Of a DNA stretch of 21,551 nucleotides, positions 8,534-17,763 are shown piece after piece. The stretch spans positions 1-21,551 of the forward strand of contig CADWAF010005728.1 of assembly GCA_902984215.1 (NCBI GenBank). Direction: 5' to 3'. Each line of letters begins with the position of its first letter. The first letter of the stretch is position 1. Below the pieces are notes generated by a model that worked only from the letters and a program-made list of their open reading frames with translations, did no database searches and was not told the origin of the DNA. Made by a program: the position numbers and the translations under genes. Source of the stretch: Willaertia magna. Its lineage: Eukaryota; Heterolobosea; Eutetramitea; Acrasida; Naegleriidae.

Positions 8534-9613
8534 TTACAAATAATCCTTTACCAATTCTAAACTCTTTTCATAAAGTAATTTACACTTTTCTTCATCATAA
8601 GTTTCTTTCGCACTCTTTCCTTCTCTTAAATGTTTAAAATACTTTCCAGAAACACTTGTTAAAGAAAGTGAACTTGCCACATAAATTTGATTAATTGCAC
8701 CTTCTAATGGAGTTAAAGCAATTAAATTAATGAAATGATTAAAAATTAAATTAAAAGGATATAAAATATTTGCACCAATATTTGTTGCAATTATTCCAGG
8801 ATGTAATACATTAATTGTTAATTTATCATTTAAACCCTCCTTCTTTAAAATTCTATCAAATTCATAACAAAACATAATTTCACACATTTTAGATTGAGTA
8901 TAACCTAAATATGGATTATAAATAGATTTCTTCATATCAAAATCATTAAAATTAACATAACCAGTCTTATGTGCTTCAGATGAAACTAAAATAATTCTAC
9001 TATTAGGACCATTCTTTATTAAATTATCTTTTAATAAATGTGTTAATAAGAAATGTGCTAAATAATTACAACCAAATTGTAATTCATGTCCTTCTTTAGT
9101 ATATTCTAATGGTGGTATCATTATTCCAGCATTATTAATCAATCCTTTAATTTTAATATTTAAATTATTAATTTCATTTGAAAAATCTTTAACTGATTTT
9201 AATGAACATAAATCTAATTTCATAAATTTAACATCAACATTTATTTCTTTTCTCTTCAATTCTTTTTCAATATCTTCTTTTGCTTTATTTCCACGTTGTT
9301 CATTTCTGCATGCTAATATAACATTATATTTAAATTGACATGCAAATATCATTGCTGTTTCAAATCCAATTCCTGTATTAGATCCTGTAATTATGAAATA
9401 TTCATCTGGTTTTAATTCTAATCTCTTTTCTTTTCCATTAATTAATTCATTTAACACTTTTAATAATGGTTTAGGTCCATTAAATAAATAATGATAGATT
9501 TTAATAAATATTTCTAATTCAAAAAATAATATATATAATCCATAGAATGAAAAGTAGAAAAATTCATAAAGTAAATAAAGTCTTTGAAGAAGGGTGAGTG
9601 TTTTATTTTCCAT
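8534..9613 (-). CDS. Membrane-anchored short-chain dehydrogenase (retinol dehydrogenase-like)
   Basis: This single-exon gene encodes 359 residues with a classical SDR core. The cofactor loop TGSNTGIG is at 76-83, ACRNEQRG follows the second strand, NNAG lies near 160, the serine strand reads ILVSSEAH, and the catalytic pair is YTQSK near 238. The Arg after the second strand favours NADP(H). An aromatic, hydrophobic N-terminal segment (about 13-44) precedes the core and probably anchors it in the ER or lipid-droplet membrane. It most resembles the RDH11-14/WWOX-like group, which reduces retinal, steroids or other lipid carbonyls; the substrate here cannot be told. Only six bases separate its ATG from the stop of the upstream 74-residue ORF. 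Confidence 0.9.
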   Translation of the reverse strand: MENKTLTLLQRLYLLYEFFYFSFYGLYILFFELEIFIKIYHYLFNGPKPLLKVLNELINGKEKRLELKPDEYFIITGSNTGIGFETAMIFACQFKYNVILACRNEQRGNKAKEDIEKELKRKEINVDVKFMKLDLCSLKSVKDFSNEINNLNIKIKGLINNAGIMIPPLEYTKEGHELQFGCNYLAHFLLTHLLKDNLIKNGPNSRIILVSSEAHKTGYVNFNDFDMKKSIYNPYLGYTQSKMCEIMFCYEFDRILKKEGLNDKLTINVLHPGIIATNIGANILYPFNLIFNHFINLIALTPLEGAINQIYVASSLSLTSVSGKYFKHLREGKSAKETYDEEKCKLLYEKSLELVKDYL

Positions 9614-9618
9614 TTTTT

Positions 9619-9624
9619 TTTATT
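9619..9624 (-). terminator. AATAAA hexamer overlapping stop of the 74-residue ORF
   Basis: The TAA stop (9622-9620) sits inside AATAAA on the gene strand and is followed at once by A-runs and the SDR ATG. TGTAA, another eukaryotic poly(A) word, overlaps it too. If it is a working signal, cleavage would fall inside the SDR gene. Confidence 0.3.
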
Positions 9625-9844
9625 TACAATTTAAATGTTTTTTAGCAATTTCAATTTCTTCTGTCAATACTTGGTCATCCATTCTTCTACCTTCATAGGG
9701 ATAGATATGTTTATTATTATTGTTTGGATCTTCTTCTACATGTAATTGTTCTTCTATACAATGATGTAATTTTCTTTCAAGTTTCACCTTTTTATTGTGA
9801 GACTTTTCTATTGGTGATGATGCTTCTTGCATTTGTTTTTTCAT
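9620..9844 (-). CDS. Small unknown protein, 74 residues
   Basis: I do not recognise this protein. It is very hydrophilic, with a basic stretch NKKVKLERK (17-25) that could be a nuclear signal, an Asn run (41-44) and an acidic C-terminal half holding HIYPYEGRRMDDQV (46-59). There are two cysteines, no membrane segment and no signal peptide. Reasons to think it real: the composition is not repetitive in its second half, it lies on the same strand as its neighbours, and it fills an otherwise unexplained gap. Reasons for doubt: it is short, its stop is only six bases before the SDR start, and it could instead be an upstream ORF in the SDR leader. Confidence 0.45.
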   Translation of the reverse strand: MKKQMQEASSPIEKSHNKKVKLERKLHHCIEEQLHVEEDPNNNNKHIYPYEGRRMDDQVLTEEIEIAKKHLNCK

Positions 9845-9909
9845 CTTAAAAGGAGAATAACTTATTTTTACAAGTTATAATTAACTATTCCGAAATTGTT
9901 ACAATATCA

Positions 9910-10242
9910 TTATTTTAAATGAATAATAGGATGAGATAAATGTTGAATAAAATAATAAACAAATATAATCATTAAAGAAACAATTAAAAACATTGAACAA
10001 ATAACAAATTTCTCTAATTGAAGAGATAAATATTCAAATATATTTCTTGGGTAGTGAATTCTATTATTATTGTTAGTGTAATAATTATGATTTTCTTCTA
10101 CATATTCTTCTATAGGTTGAGTATCTCTTTGAAGTCCTGTAGTAATTGAAATACCAGCAGTATGTGTAGTCACAACCCTTGTTACTGTGTTTGTTCTATG
10201 AACCGTTATTCGAATCATTTTTAATTTCAGAGTTTTTGACAT
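9910..10242 (-). CDS. Small tail-anchored membrane protein, unknown function
   Basis: The 110 residues have a basic/Thr-rich N-terminus, an acidic Tyr/Asn-rich middle and one strong membrane segment near the C-terminus (about 79-100, FVICSMFLIVSLMIIFVYYF), followed by about ten residues. That layout fits a tail-anchored protein with its N-terminus in the cytosol. I see no known domain. Met9 (10218) has the A-rich context (TTAAAAATG) typical of this window and may be the true start; Met1 follows TTTAT. The ELP1 stop is 37 bases upstream. The TAA is followed directly by TGA. Confidence 0.6.
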   Translation of the reverse strand: MSKTLKLKMIRITVHRTNTVTRVVTTHTAGISITTGLQRDTQPIEEYVEENHNYYTNNNNRIHYPRNIFEYLSLQLEKFVICSMFLIVSLMIIFVYYFIQHLSHPIIHLK

Positions 10243-10278
10243 AAATAATTAAAGTGAAGGGATGGTAATAGTTGAATG

Positions 10279-10284
10279 TTTATT
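10279..10284 (-). terminator. AATAAA hexamer overlapping ELP1 stop codon
   Basis: The ELP1 stop TAA (10282-10280) is embedded in AATAAA on the gene strand. The next gene starts only 37 bases on, so a working signal here would demand an extremely short 3' UTR. Its function is inferred. Confidence 0.35.
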
Positions 10285-13200
10285 CAGATATTAAGATATT
10301 TAATTTCCACTTTGTTGTATCACCAGTGATATCTTGTACTTTTTTAGGGTATTTAACAGCTGGGGTTGGTTCATTCTCTACTTGAGGAGGAGAGAAAGGT
10401 TCTTCAATAGTTGCAGCATGTTCTTTACAATAATTAAGAACTCTTTCTAAAGAAATTTGTAAATGTTTAGCATCTTCAAAATTACCAAAGTGAATAAGAA
10501 CTTGTTGGAGGTTAGATATTGCTAAAATAAAACCTTTGTTTGGAATTAAGGATTCAATTCTTGACACTAAGTTTAGTTCTTCAAATGGTGAACCTTTTCT
10601 CAATTTTTCTCTATTCTTCTTCTTTCTAGATACTTGTCTCTTTGAAAGAACAGATGATGTAGTTGATCTAGCAGATAAAATTGAAACACCTGAATAGTTA
10701 CTCATTCCACTTTGTATACTAGAAGATTCTGAAAGTGCATCAATGTTGTGAGGCATATCTTCTCCAAATTCACCTTCATTATGTTGTTGAAGTAATAATT
10801 GTTCTCTTAATTGCTTTTCTTTTTCTTCTCTTAATTCAATTAATCTTGTTACATATTTTTGTAACTTAGTTTCATTTTCACTTAATTCTTCTTTCATCAA
10901 TCTTAAATAGTCAAATACACCTGGTTTAATATGTGTTTCAATTAAATCATTTCTGTTAAATGAAACAGCAACACGAAGTGCTTCTTGCCATTCATGTCCT
11001 GAAACTAACTTTAAAATAGATTCTTCTGTATCATTTAAGTATTCTCTGCAAACAATAGATGCCTCTACAATCTTCTTTTCTCTTTCTAAAATATTTACCA
11101 TAGTTCTTGCAATTTTCTTTATATCTTGTGGTGATTGATTAAGTGTCTTTGTCAATGAGAAAACAAATTGATAATTTGCAGATTCTATGAAAGCTTGTTG
11201 TGCCTTTTCGTATTTCTTTGCTTCTAAATATGCAAATGCGGCTTGGTGGTAAGACTTAGTTTCGAATAAATAATCACCATATGCCTCGAATACAATAATA
11301 GATTTGCTTGCATTAGATTTGTATAGTTGTAGACCGAGCTTAAATAATCCCTTGTCACGTATTAATTTAATTGCTTCGTCAAAATGTTCATCACCTGCCT
11401 TTGAAATATTCTCTAAGGCTTTTTCATATCTTTCTAAATACATATCAATTTTATATTGTCTATAATATTGTTCTAATTTCTTTAAATTTGCAATGAATGG
11501 TAGGTATTCTTTTGGATCTTTTTGTGACTTTTGGGCAACCATAAGAACTAAATCAAAATCATACATTCCTAGTGCAATATTATATAAAGTGTTTACATCA
11601 ACAAGAAATACTAAATAACTTAGTGCAGCTTCTGATTCTGCTTTTTGTCCAGCATTTCTAATTTCTCTAATTAAGGATAAAGCTTCATCCAATTGTGGTG
11701 GATCATGCTTTGCATAGGTTGTTAAAATAGATGAAATGAATTTAGATTTATCTACCCCATTCAATGCTTCCCTTACCGCATTACAAATATTGTTAATCTT
11801 TGATTCAGTACCAGCAACTGGTTGAGGCTTTTCTTCATCATGAATAATTTTACCCTCTGTATGATATCCAGAAAATTTGTTCTTTGTTACGTCTTCATTT
11901 ACTAAAGTAGAAAGGAATAAATTAATATAATCTGCATTGTTGACATCTTCGACAAATCTTTTTACATTAGTTAAGAATTGTTGTGGGTTGTGGTCATAAA
12001 TAAGATTCATATCTATTCTATATTTTCTTGTGGCAACAACAGCTTTTGAGTATTCTAAGCCATTCAATAGTGATCTAATTCTAGATAGGACTAATGCTTT
12101 TGGTGTAATTCCTTCTAAATTACCTCTTGGCATTTGGAGAATAACGTTAAGGTCAGACGGTATTGCACATACTAATCTAGCACCTCTTTCTAAATCTCTA
12201 AATGTTTCGTCATACTTTGAAGATGGACCACTTGATGCAATATCTACAGCATCATACACTGATAAATGTAAATTAATTATTCTTAATTTATGTGATAAAG
12301 TTGTGAATAAAAGGAATTGATCTGTAACTGCAATAGAAGAACAATTGGATACAACGTTGTGTGAATTAATATATAAAACTCCTTTTTGACTAAGACCAAC
12401 AACTACTTCTTCTTCACCTAACATTGTTGGAATCATCCAGTGACAAGGATGTTCAAATCTCTCAGATAATTCTTCTGGAATATCATCTGTTAATTTCATC
12501 TTAAATAATGCTCCAGTTTCTCCTTGGACAAATAAATTACCTGTATAACTATGATATTCAACTCTAATAATTTCTTCTGGATAAGATACTTCTGTCACAT
12601 TACATGAGAAATCTTCTTTGATATTACAAATACATAATGAAGAGCCCTTTAAAGTGAAAGGAACATAACAAAATGTATTTTCATTAATTAAAGTAATTAA
12701 TCTTCTGCTTTCATTATTTTCCAATTTAATAGTTCCAATCTTCTCTGGTGGTAAACCGAACTTTGGTGGTTTTGTAGATAAATTGTATTTAAATAAGTGA
12801 ATACTTCCATCTGATAATTGAACTAAAAATCTATTGGAATTATCAAAAGAAACAGAGTTTACTGCTGAATCAAAAACAAGAGCATCTGAACACAATGGTG
12901 GTGGTACGACAGCATATCTTAAAGGAGTTAAATTTAAACTCTTTCCATTAATGACAGCTGTTAAACATGGATTTTCAGAAGTATAACCTTTAGAAATATC
13001 ATGATCCCAACATAAATCATATTTAATATAAGTTCCATCTCTACAATAAACATGTAAACGATAAGATAATTCACTATCCCATAAAACACTTGTTGGTTTT
13101 TCATTTTCATTAAAAATATATTCTTGTTTTAAATACCAATGATAATTTCCTCTGTACCATAATTGTACATGATAATTATTAGTAATTGAAGATTTAAAAG

Positions 13201-14065
13201 TAACACATAAAACATCTGAACTATTATTCCATTCTAAAGAATAAACATCACTCATTCCTTTTTCTAATAAGAAATCATAATGTTGTAAACCATTTCTTTC
13301 AAAGAAAAGAACAAAAGTCTCTTTCTTTCCTGGATGGTAATAATGAGTACCTATAATACTACCATCAGGACGATAATGAACAACATTACCTAAAACACCA
13401 TCTAATTGTTCTGATTTAGAAATTAAATTACCATTTCTTTCCCAAACTCTTAACCATCTCTTTCCATCTTCATCCATACTATTTACAACAAAATATTGTC
13501 CATCACTTCTCCAACTAATGTGTACTGGTAATTTCTTATTAATAAATCTTTCTTGAACATCTTCAGGTAAAGGTTTTTGATTTTTAATTCCAACTGTACT
13601 TATATTTAAAGTTGTAGGAATTGAATCTATTGGTGATTCTGCTAAATTTTCAAAATGTTTAGACATTACAAGTAAATTACCATTTCCTGTTGCAAATAAA
13701 ACAATTTCTTGGTCTGGGGACCATGACATTGCATAGATACCTTCTTCTATTGATGCTGTTATTTCACTATGATCATTTGAAAGATTGTAGGTAATTATAT
13801 CTATTTGAGAAATAATTATTAAAGATTCAAGCTCTACAACATATTGAATATCTAACATTTCGGTATTTGGGGTAATCCCTTCAATTTCATTTAAGTTAAT
13901 TGTTCTTTGAATAGAACCTTGAGAAATTTCAAATAAAAATCCATTTTTTGTTATTCCGAAAAGTGTTTCATTGTCAATGCAAGTACTTGCAACTACTTCA
14001 TCATTCTCTTTCAATAAGTTGTCTAACGTTATTTTATGTTGATGGAGTAAATGAAGATTTCTCAT
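10280..14065 (-). CDS. ELP1: Elongator complex subunit 1 (ELP1/IKAP)
   Basis: This intronless gene encodes 1,261 residues, close to the usual 1,300. The first roughly 700 residues form WD40-type propellers, with recurrent strands such as AMSWSPDQEIVLFATG, the HISWRSDGQYF strand and the SLEWNNSSDVLCVTF strand. These are followed by a helical TPR-like solenoid (about 740-1110). Near 1120-1175 lies a Ser-rich then basic segment (QVSRKKKNREKLRKGSPFEEL), the conserved ELP1 region that binds tRNA. ELP1 is the dimeric scaffold of Elongator in the cytoplasm, which with Elp2 and Elp3 adds the carboxymethyl group at wobble uridine 34 of tRNAs. The start follows seven A. It is divergent from PPP4R4. Confidence 0.95.
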   Translation of the reverse strand: MRNLHLLHQHKITLDNLLKENDEVVASTCIDNETLFGITKNGFLFEISQGSIQRTINLNEIEGITPNTEMLDIQYVVELESLIIISQIDIITYNLSNDHSEITASIEEGIYAMSWSPDQEIVLFATGNGNLLVMSKHFENLAESPIDSIPTTLNISTVGIKNQKPLPEDVQERFINKKLPVHISWRSDGQYFVVNSMDEDGKRWLRVWERNGNLISKSEQLDGVLGNVVHYRPDGSIIGTHYYHPGKKETFVLFFERNGLQHYDFLLEKGMSDVYSLEWNNSSDVLCVTFKSSITNNYHVQLWYRGNYHWYLKQEYIFNENEKPTSVLWDSELSYRLHVYCRDGTYIKYDLCWDHDISKGYTSENPCLTAVINGKSLNLTPLRYAVVPPPLCSDALVFDSAVNSVSFDNSNRFLVQLSDGSIHLFKYNLSTKPPKFGLPPEKIGTIKLENNESRRLITLINENTFCYVPFTLKGSSLCICNIKEDFSCNVTEVSYPEEIIRVEYHSYTGNLFVQGETGALFKMKLTDDIPEELSERFEHPCHWMIPTMLGEEEVVVGLSQKGVLYINSHNVVSNCSSIAVTDQFLLFTTLSHKLRIINLHLSVYDAVDIASSGPSSKYDETFRDLERGARLVCAIPSDLNVILQMPRGNLEGITPKALVLSRIRSLLNGLEYSKAVVATRKYRIDMNLIYDHNPQQFLTNVKRFVEDVNNADYINLFLSTLVNEDVTKNKFSGYHTEGKIIHDEEKPQPVAGTESKINNICNAVREALNGVDKSKFISSILTTYAKHDPPQLDEALSLIREIRNAGQKAESEAALSYLVFLVDVNTLYNIALGMYDFDLVLMVAQKSQKDPKEYLPFIANLKKLEQYYRQYKIDMYLERYEKALENISKAGDEHFDEAIKLIRDKGLFKLGLQLYKSNASKSIIVFEAYGDYLFETKSYHQAAFAYLEAKKYEKAQQAFIESANYQFVFSLTKTLNQSPQDIKKIARTMVNILEREKKIVEASIVCREYLNDTEESILKLVSGHEWQEALRVAVSFNRNDLIETHIKPGVFDYLRLMKEELSENETKLQKYVTRLIELREEKEKQLREQLLLQQHNEGEFGEDMPHNIDALSESSSIQSGMSNYSGVSILSARSTTSSVLSKRQVSRKKKNREKLRKGSPFEELNLVSRIESLIPNKGFILAISNLQQVLIHFGNFEDAKHLQISLERVLNYCKEHAATIEEPFSPPQVENEPTPAVKYPKKVQDITGDTTKWKLNILISE

Positions 14066-14312
14066 TTTTTTTGTAACGAAAAAATGTTGTAGGATTCTCT
14101 AATTTGCACACAACACTTAATTTTCAGTTTTGCAGGTTTTTATTGAAACTAGATGTTTGTGTGTTTAATTAGTTGAAAATAGAGAAAAAGAAACAATAGT
14201 TGAGCCCACGCTGCAATTAAATTAGTTGTTTCTTCAATTATTTTTTAAGAGGAAAAAAATAAAAAATAAAAATTGAACCATAATGGTGGATACTTTCTGC
14301 TCCAAACAAAGT

Positions 14313-14339
14313 AAATCTGTTATCGGGTTAACCAGATTT
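14313..14339. repeat. 10-bp inverted repeat in ELP1-PPP4R4 promoter
   Basis: AAATCTGTTA (14313-14322) pairs with TAA-C-CAGATTT (14329-14339), leaving one bulged C and the loop TCGGGT. It contains GGTTAACC-like symmetry in its core. It sits between divergent starts, about 130 bases from the PPP4R4 ATG and 250 from the ELP1 ATG. A regulator site or a structured leader are both possible. Confidence 0.45.
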
Positions 14340-14397
14340 GAAAATTTGAACTGATGAGTATTCCATTGAATGGTCGCTACTATTGACTTCGGATTGA

Positions 14398-14406
14398 TAT
14401 ATATAA
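14398..14406 (+). promoter_or_regulatory. TATA-like element before PPP4R4
   Basis: TATATATAA lies 62 bases before the PPP4R4 ATG in a locally mixed-sequence context. It is positioned as a TATA box would be for a leader of a few tens of bases. Confidence 0.35.
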
Positions 14407-14468
14407 TACTACAATTGCTGATTATATTACTTTTGTAAAGAAATTATATTTTATTTTATTTTTTAAAA

Positions 14469-16939
14469 ATGAACGACATACCCTATCTCCCTCACCTAAT
14501 GTTTCCCTTTTCCGAGCTAAGTCCCCCTTCTTCCACCATCAATGAGATCCCCTTAGCAGAAATTGAAAAAGACGCACAGGTAAGGTAGTTCTTATCATTA
14601 AGTTAATGACCTATAAATTTCCTTAGAAAAAAGAAAAACTATTTGCTAGGCATTTGGTTGATGAAAATCTAGGAGAGATTGAAAGGGCTATTTACATTCT
14701 TAAGAACGGAACGAATATTCAAAAGTACTCTATTTACGAAAGTCTCCCGTCCTTGTTTCAAAAACACAAACAAAAAGCAATAGTTCCAATAATAAAACTA
14801 TTGTTTGTAAGTAAATCCGATTTTTAGATTACAATCTTAACCTTAATAGGATATAATTTGGCATGAAGATGAAGATTCCCAAATAATGGCTGGCGATTAT
14901 TTGGTTCCTTGCTTTCCTTTTTTTAGTGAAGAAAACTTGAAAGAAATACTTGACTTAATACAATCAATGATTAATACTGGAGAAAGTGTAGCTGCTGTTT
15001 GGCAAGATGTATTAATTCTTGGAGTTGAACACTTTCCTTTAGATTTGCTGGAAAACGAAGTATTACCATTAGCCCTACAAAAAACTAGTCCATCTGAAAT
15101 TGAAACCAATAGAATATTTAGTGTACGATTAATAGGATCAATTTCTAAAAAGTTCAAACCCAATTTTATTAAGCAAACGTATTTGCAAAAAATAATAGAC
15201 CTTTGTCAAGATGCTAGTTATAACGTGAGAAAAACAATGGCCGAAGAAATAATTAACATTTCAAAAGGAATAGGGTAAGTAAATGTGAACAATATTACTA
15301 AACCTTACTAAAGTCAAGATAAAACAAAACTATATTTGGTAGATGAATTACTACGGTTGACAACAGATGACATGAAATATGTAAGAAAATCTGCCTTTGA
15401 AAGCTTGACCACACTACTTGGTACTTTTGATGAAAGGTATAGAGTGGATTATCTACAGAGTTATTTTGTGAACTGGATAAAAAAACCTCCCTCAGACTTA
15501 TATTCAACGATTGTAGAAAGATTTGGTGAAATATTTTATTATTTGCAAATCAAGGATGACGACTTAGTGAATACCTTTGTTCAATTCTACGTTAATGCCT
15601 CAAAAGATAATTCACAAAATATAAGAGAAAATTGTGCCTTCAATTTACCTGGAGTTATAAAATGCATAGGCCCAAGGAGATATGAAAGATGTCTTCATAC
15701 CACTTTATGTAATTTTTGTCAAGACCCTTGTCTGTCCATAAGAAAAAGGGTTGCTTCTGGTTTTCATGAGATTGTCAAGGTATTATTGGAGGATGGAATC
15801 TCTAAAGTTTTAAAACAACAGTTCTTTACTTTAATAGGTGTAAGTACTTATATTCCTTATTTTAACCTCTATTAGGACAACAACATAGAAGTTAGGGATA
15901 AGATTATTAATAATTTGAGTTGCTTGCTGCAGTCCTTTAAGCAATGCCTCGCAAAATCATCAGACTCATTCTTCTCTACAGCTCTTACATTTATTGTTAA
16001 ACATCATTCTACAATCAAAAATAGTTGGAGAAGGTTGGATACTTTTTATTCTCATTTACAAAATTTTCCAAAATATTTTACAAAAGAACAAATATTAGAA
16101 CATTTTATTCCTATTGTTAAAAACCAATTATTAGATAGTGCCAGTGCAATTCCTTCCAAAATACAGGCTGCAAGTTGCTTAATCATTTTAGTAAGGAGTA
16201 TACAAAATCTAGGAAAACAAAAAGAAATAATATCATCAGTTGTAAAAGATTTGAGTAATAACAAAAGTTATTGGCACAGAATGACTTTAGTTGACCTAAC
16301 ATTATGTGTGCTAGAGCATTTTAGTAAGAAATTTTCCAAAGAAGTGGTTTTTGAACATGTATTAAAACTGGCTAAGGATAAGGTCCCAAACGTTAGAAGA
16401 AAAGTATGTTTAATAATCCCTGACTTAAAGCAAACCCTTCAACTTCCTGATGATGTGCTGATGCTAGCTAAAATTAAAGAAAGAATTTCTTTTTTAAGCT
16501 TAGACAAGGATAGAGACGTTAAGGAAGCTGCAAGTAATGCTAAGGGCGTTTTACAGACCATTGAGACAGAAACAAGCAGAGGTTACAGATTGAATTTACA
16601 AACAAATGATGAACTGGACGATAAAAGAAAGGAAAAAGAAGAATCAGAATGGTTAGAAAAAGAGGTAGTGATACCTATTCCAACAATTGTAGCTACAGTG
16701 GTAACTACAAAAAAAGAACCAACCTCCCTCACCTCAAAAACAGGAAAAACAGGTTCCTCAAATTCAATTCCGCTACCAAACAAAAGGGAAAGGTTGACTC
16801 CTCAACCAACAAAACCTACAAAACCTAAAGTTGCGTAAGTATAATTTATAGTCACTGTTTGTTTTTAACATTGTATAGTGGTGGGAAAACTGTGAAAACA
16901 AAATCTAGTTCCAATATTATTTCGTCTAAAGCTAAGTAA
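14469..16939 (+). CDS. Protein phosphatase 4 regulatory subunit 4 homologue (HEAT-repeat)
   Basis: Six exons (14469-14579, 14627-14806, 14850-15274, 15314-15839, 15876-16834, 16879-16939) give 753 residues; introns are 47, 43, 39, 36 and 44 bases. The order of HEAT repeats follows animal PPP4R4: an early DENLGEIERAIYIL segment, a repeat ending SKGIG, a RENCAFNLPGVI repeat, then SYWHRMTLVD and a last KDRDV repeat. These alignments also fix the splice sites, since residues on both sides of each junction fit without gaps. PPP4R4 binds the PP4 catalytic subunit in the cytosol and is thought to direct it. The tail (about 640-753) is acidic and coiled, then Lys/Pro/Thr-rich and disordered. The first exon is unusually pyrimidine-rich and proline-rich. 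Codon use is more mixed than in the neighbouring ELP1. Confidence 0.87.
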
Positions 16940-17011
16940 TGTTACTAATACTACATGGCAGAAGTTGTTTTTAATTTGGTTATTTTGAAACTTTCATCTA
17001 TCAAAAAACAA

Positions 17012-17573
17012 ATGACAACAAATGAGCTTTTAAAAACTCTTTGTGAAGAATTCGGAGCACAACATGAAGAAAGTTTAAATCAATACATAGAGGAATTTAA
17101 TGAATCTGCAGAAAATAACCTTCTCTCCAAAGAGCAATTCTTGAAGTACAGTAAACGCGATGGCATGGACGATCAGGTAGCGGAAAGAATATTTACTTTC
17201 TTTGATGCAAACAAGGATGGATCTATGGGTAAGCATTACAATAAACAATATTTATATTAATAAAAGATAGATTTAAGAGAATTTATATCAGCTAATTTAA
17301 TGATTGACCATGGTGACACAAACGAACAAACAAAATTTTTCTTTACAATATTTGATTTAAACGGTGATGGAACAATTGACAAACAAGAATTGAAATTAGT
17401 AATGAAAGCTTTAGGAGTGACGGAATTAACAGAAGAAGAACTAGATGCTATTTTTGAAGATTTAGATGAAGATAAAAATGGTCTATTAGATGTAAGTAGT
17501 TATTGAAATAGATGGTTATTTAGCAATCGATTAATAGTTTAATGAAATGCTGACACTATTCACAAAAGAATAA
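17012..17573 (+). CDS. EF-hand calcium-binding protein
   Basis: Three exons (17012-17228, 17271-17491, 17538-17573) give 157 residues; introns are 42 and 46 bases. Three canonical 12-residue loops are seen: DANKDGSMDLRE (65-76), DLNGDGTIDKQE (101-112) and DEDKNGLLDFNE (138-149). The first and third are completed only after splicing, which confirms both introns. An N-terminal fourth hand (about 25-48) has lost its ligands. The size and the degenerate first hand resemble calcineurin B-like or neuronal-calcium-sensor proteins, but there is no Met-Gly for myristoylation. I chose ATG 17012 because of its A-rich context; an in-frame ATG at 16955 would add 19 residues but lies only 15 bases past the PPP4R4 stop. 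Confidence 0.88.
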
Positions 17574-17763
17574 CATTATTGTCAGTGCAATTAATTGATA
17601 ATGTGAATCTTATTTTAGTCCCCTCTTCTCTCTTTTCAATAAAAAAAGCATAGTATGCATTCCCACAGAGTTATCGTCTAAAATTACTCTCTTCCTTCTT
17701 TTCCTCTCAAAAAACATTCTACTAAAAAATTCAAACAAAACCAGCCCCAACGACAAACATCAA

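Larger units (their letters stand above)
14066..14468. promoter_or_regulatory. Divergent intergenic region between ELP1 and PPP4R4
   Basis: These 403 bases hold the promoters of two divergent genes. Visible elements are a small dyad ACCAT-A-ATGGT (14277-14287), a hairpin (14313-14339) and a TATA-like run (14398-14406). The segment 14281-14400 is less AT-rich than its flanks. It contains CTGATGAG (14351-14358), which I considered as a hammerhead or box C motif and rejected. No tRNA or snRNA was recognised. Confidence 0.55.

Noticed and set aside
8305..8637. 110-codon plus-strand frame across the LINS1-SDR boundary
   Set aside because: It is antisense to two recognised genes and has no family signature.
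12030..12320. 96-codon plus-strand frame inside ELP1
   Set aside because: It lies wholly antisense to the conserved ELP1 coding sequence.
14351..14375. CTGATGAG as a hammerhead ribozyme core or box C of a snoRNA
   Set aside because: There is no GAAA following a suitable stem II for a hammerhead, and no paired box D with terminal stem for a C/D snoRNA.
16955..17011. 19-residue N-terminal extension of the EF-hand protein from ATG 16955
   Set aside because: This ATG lacks the A-rich context of other starts and would leave 15 bases after the PPP4R4 stop; the stretch reads like a leader. Not excluded.
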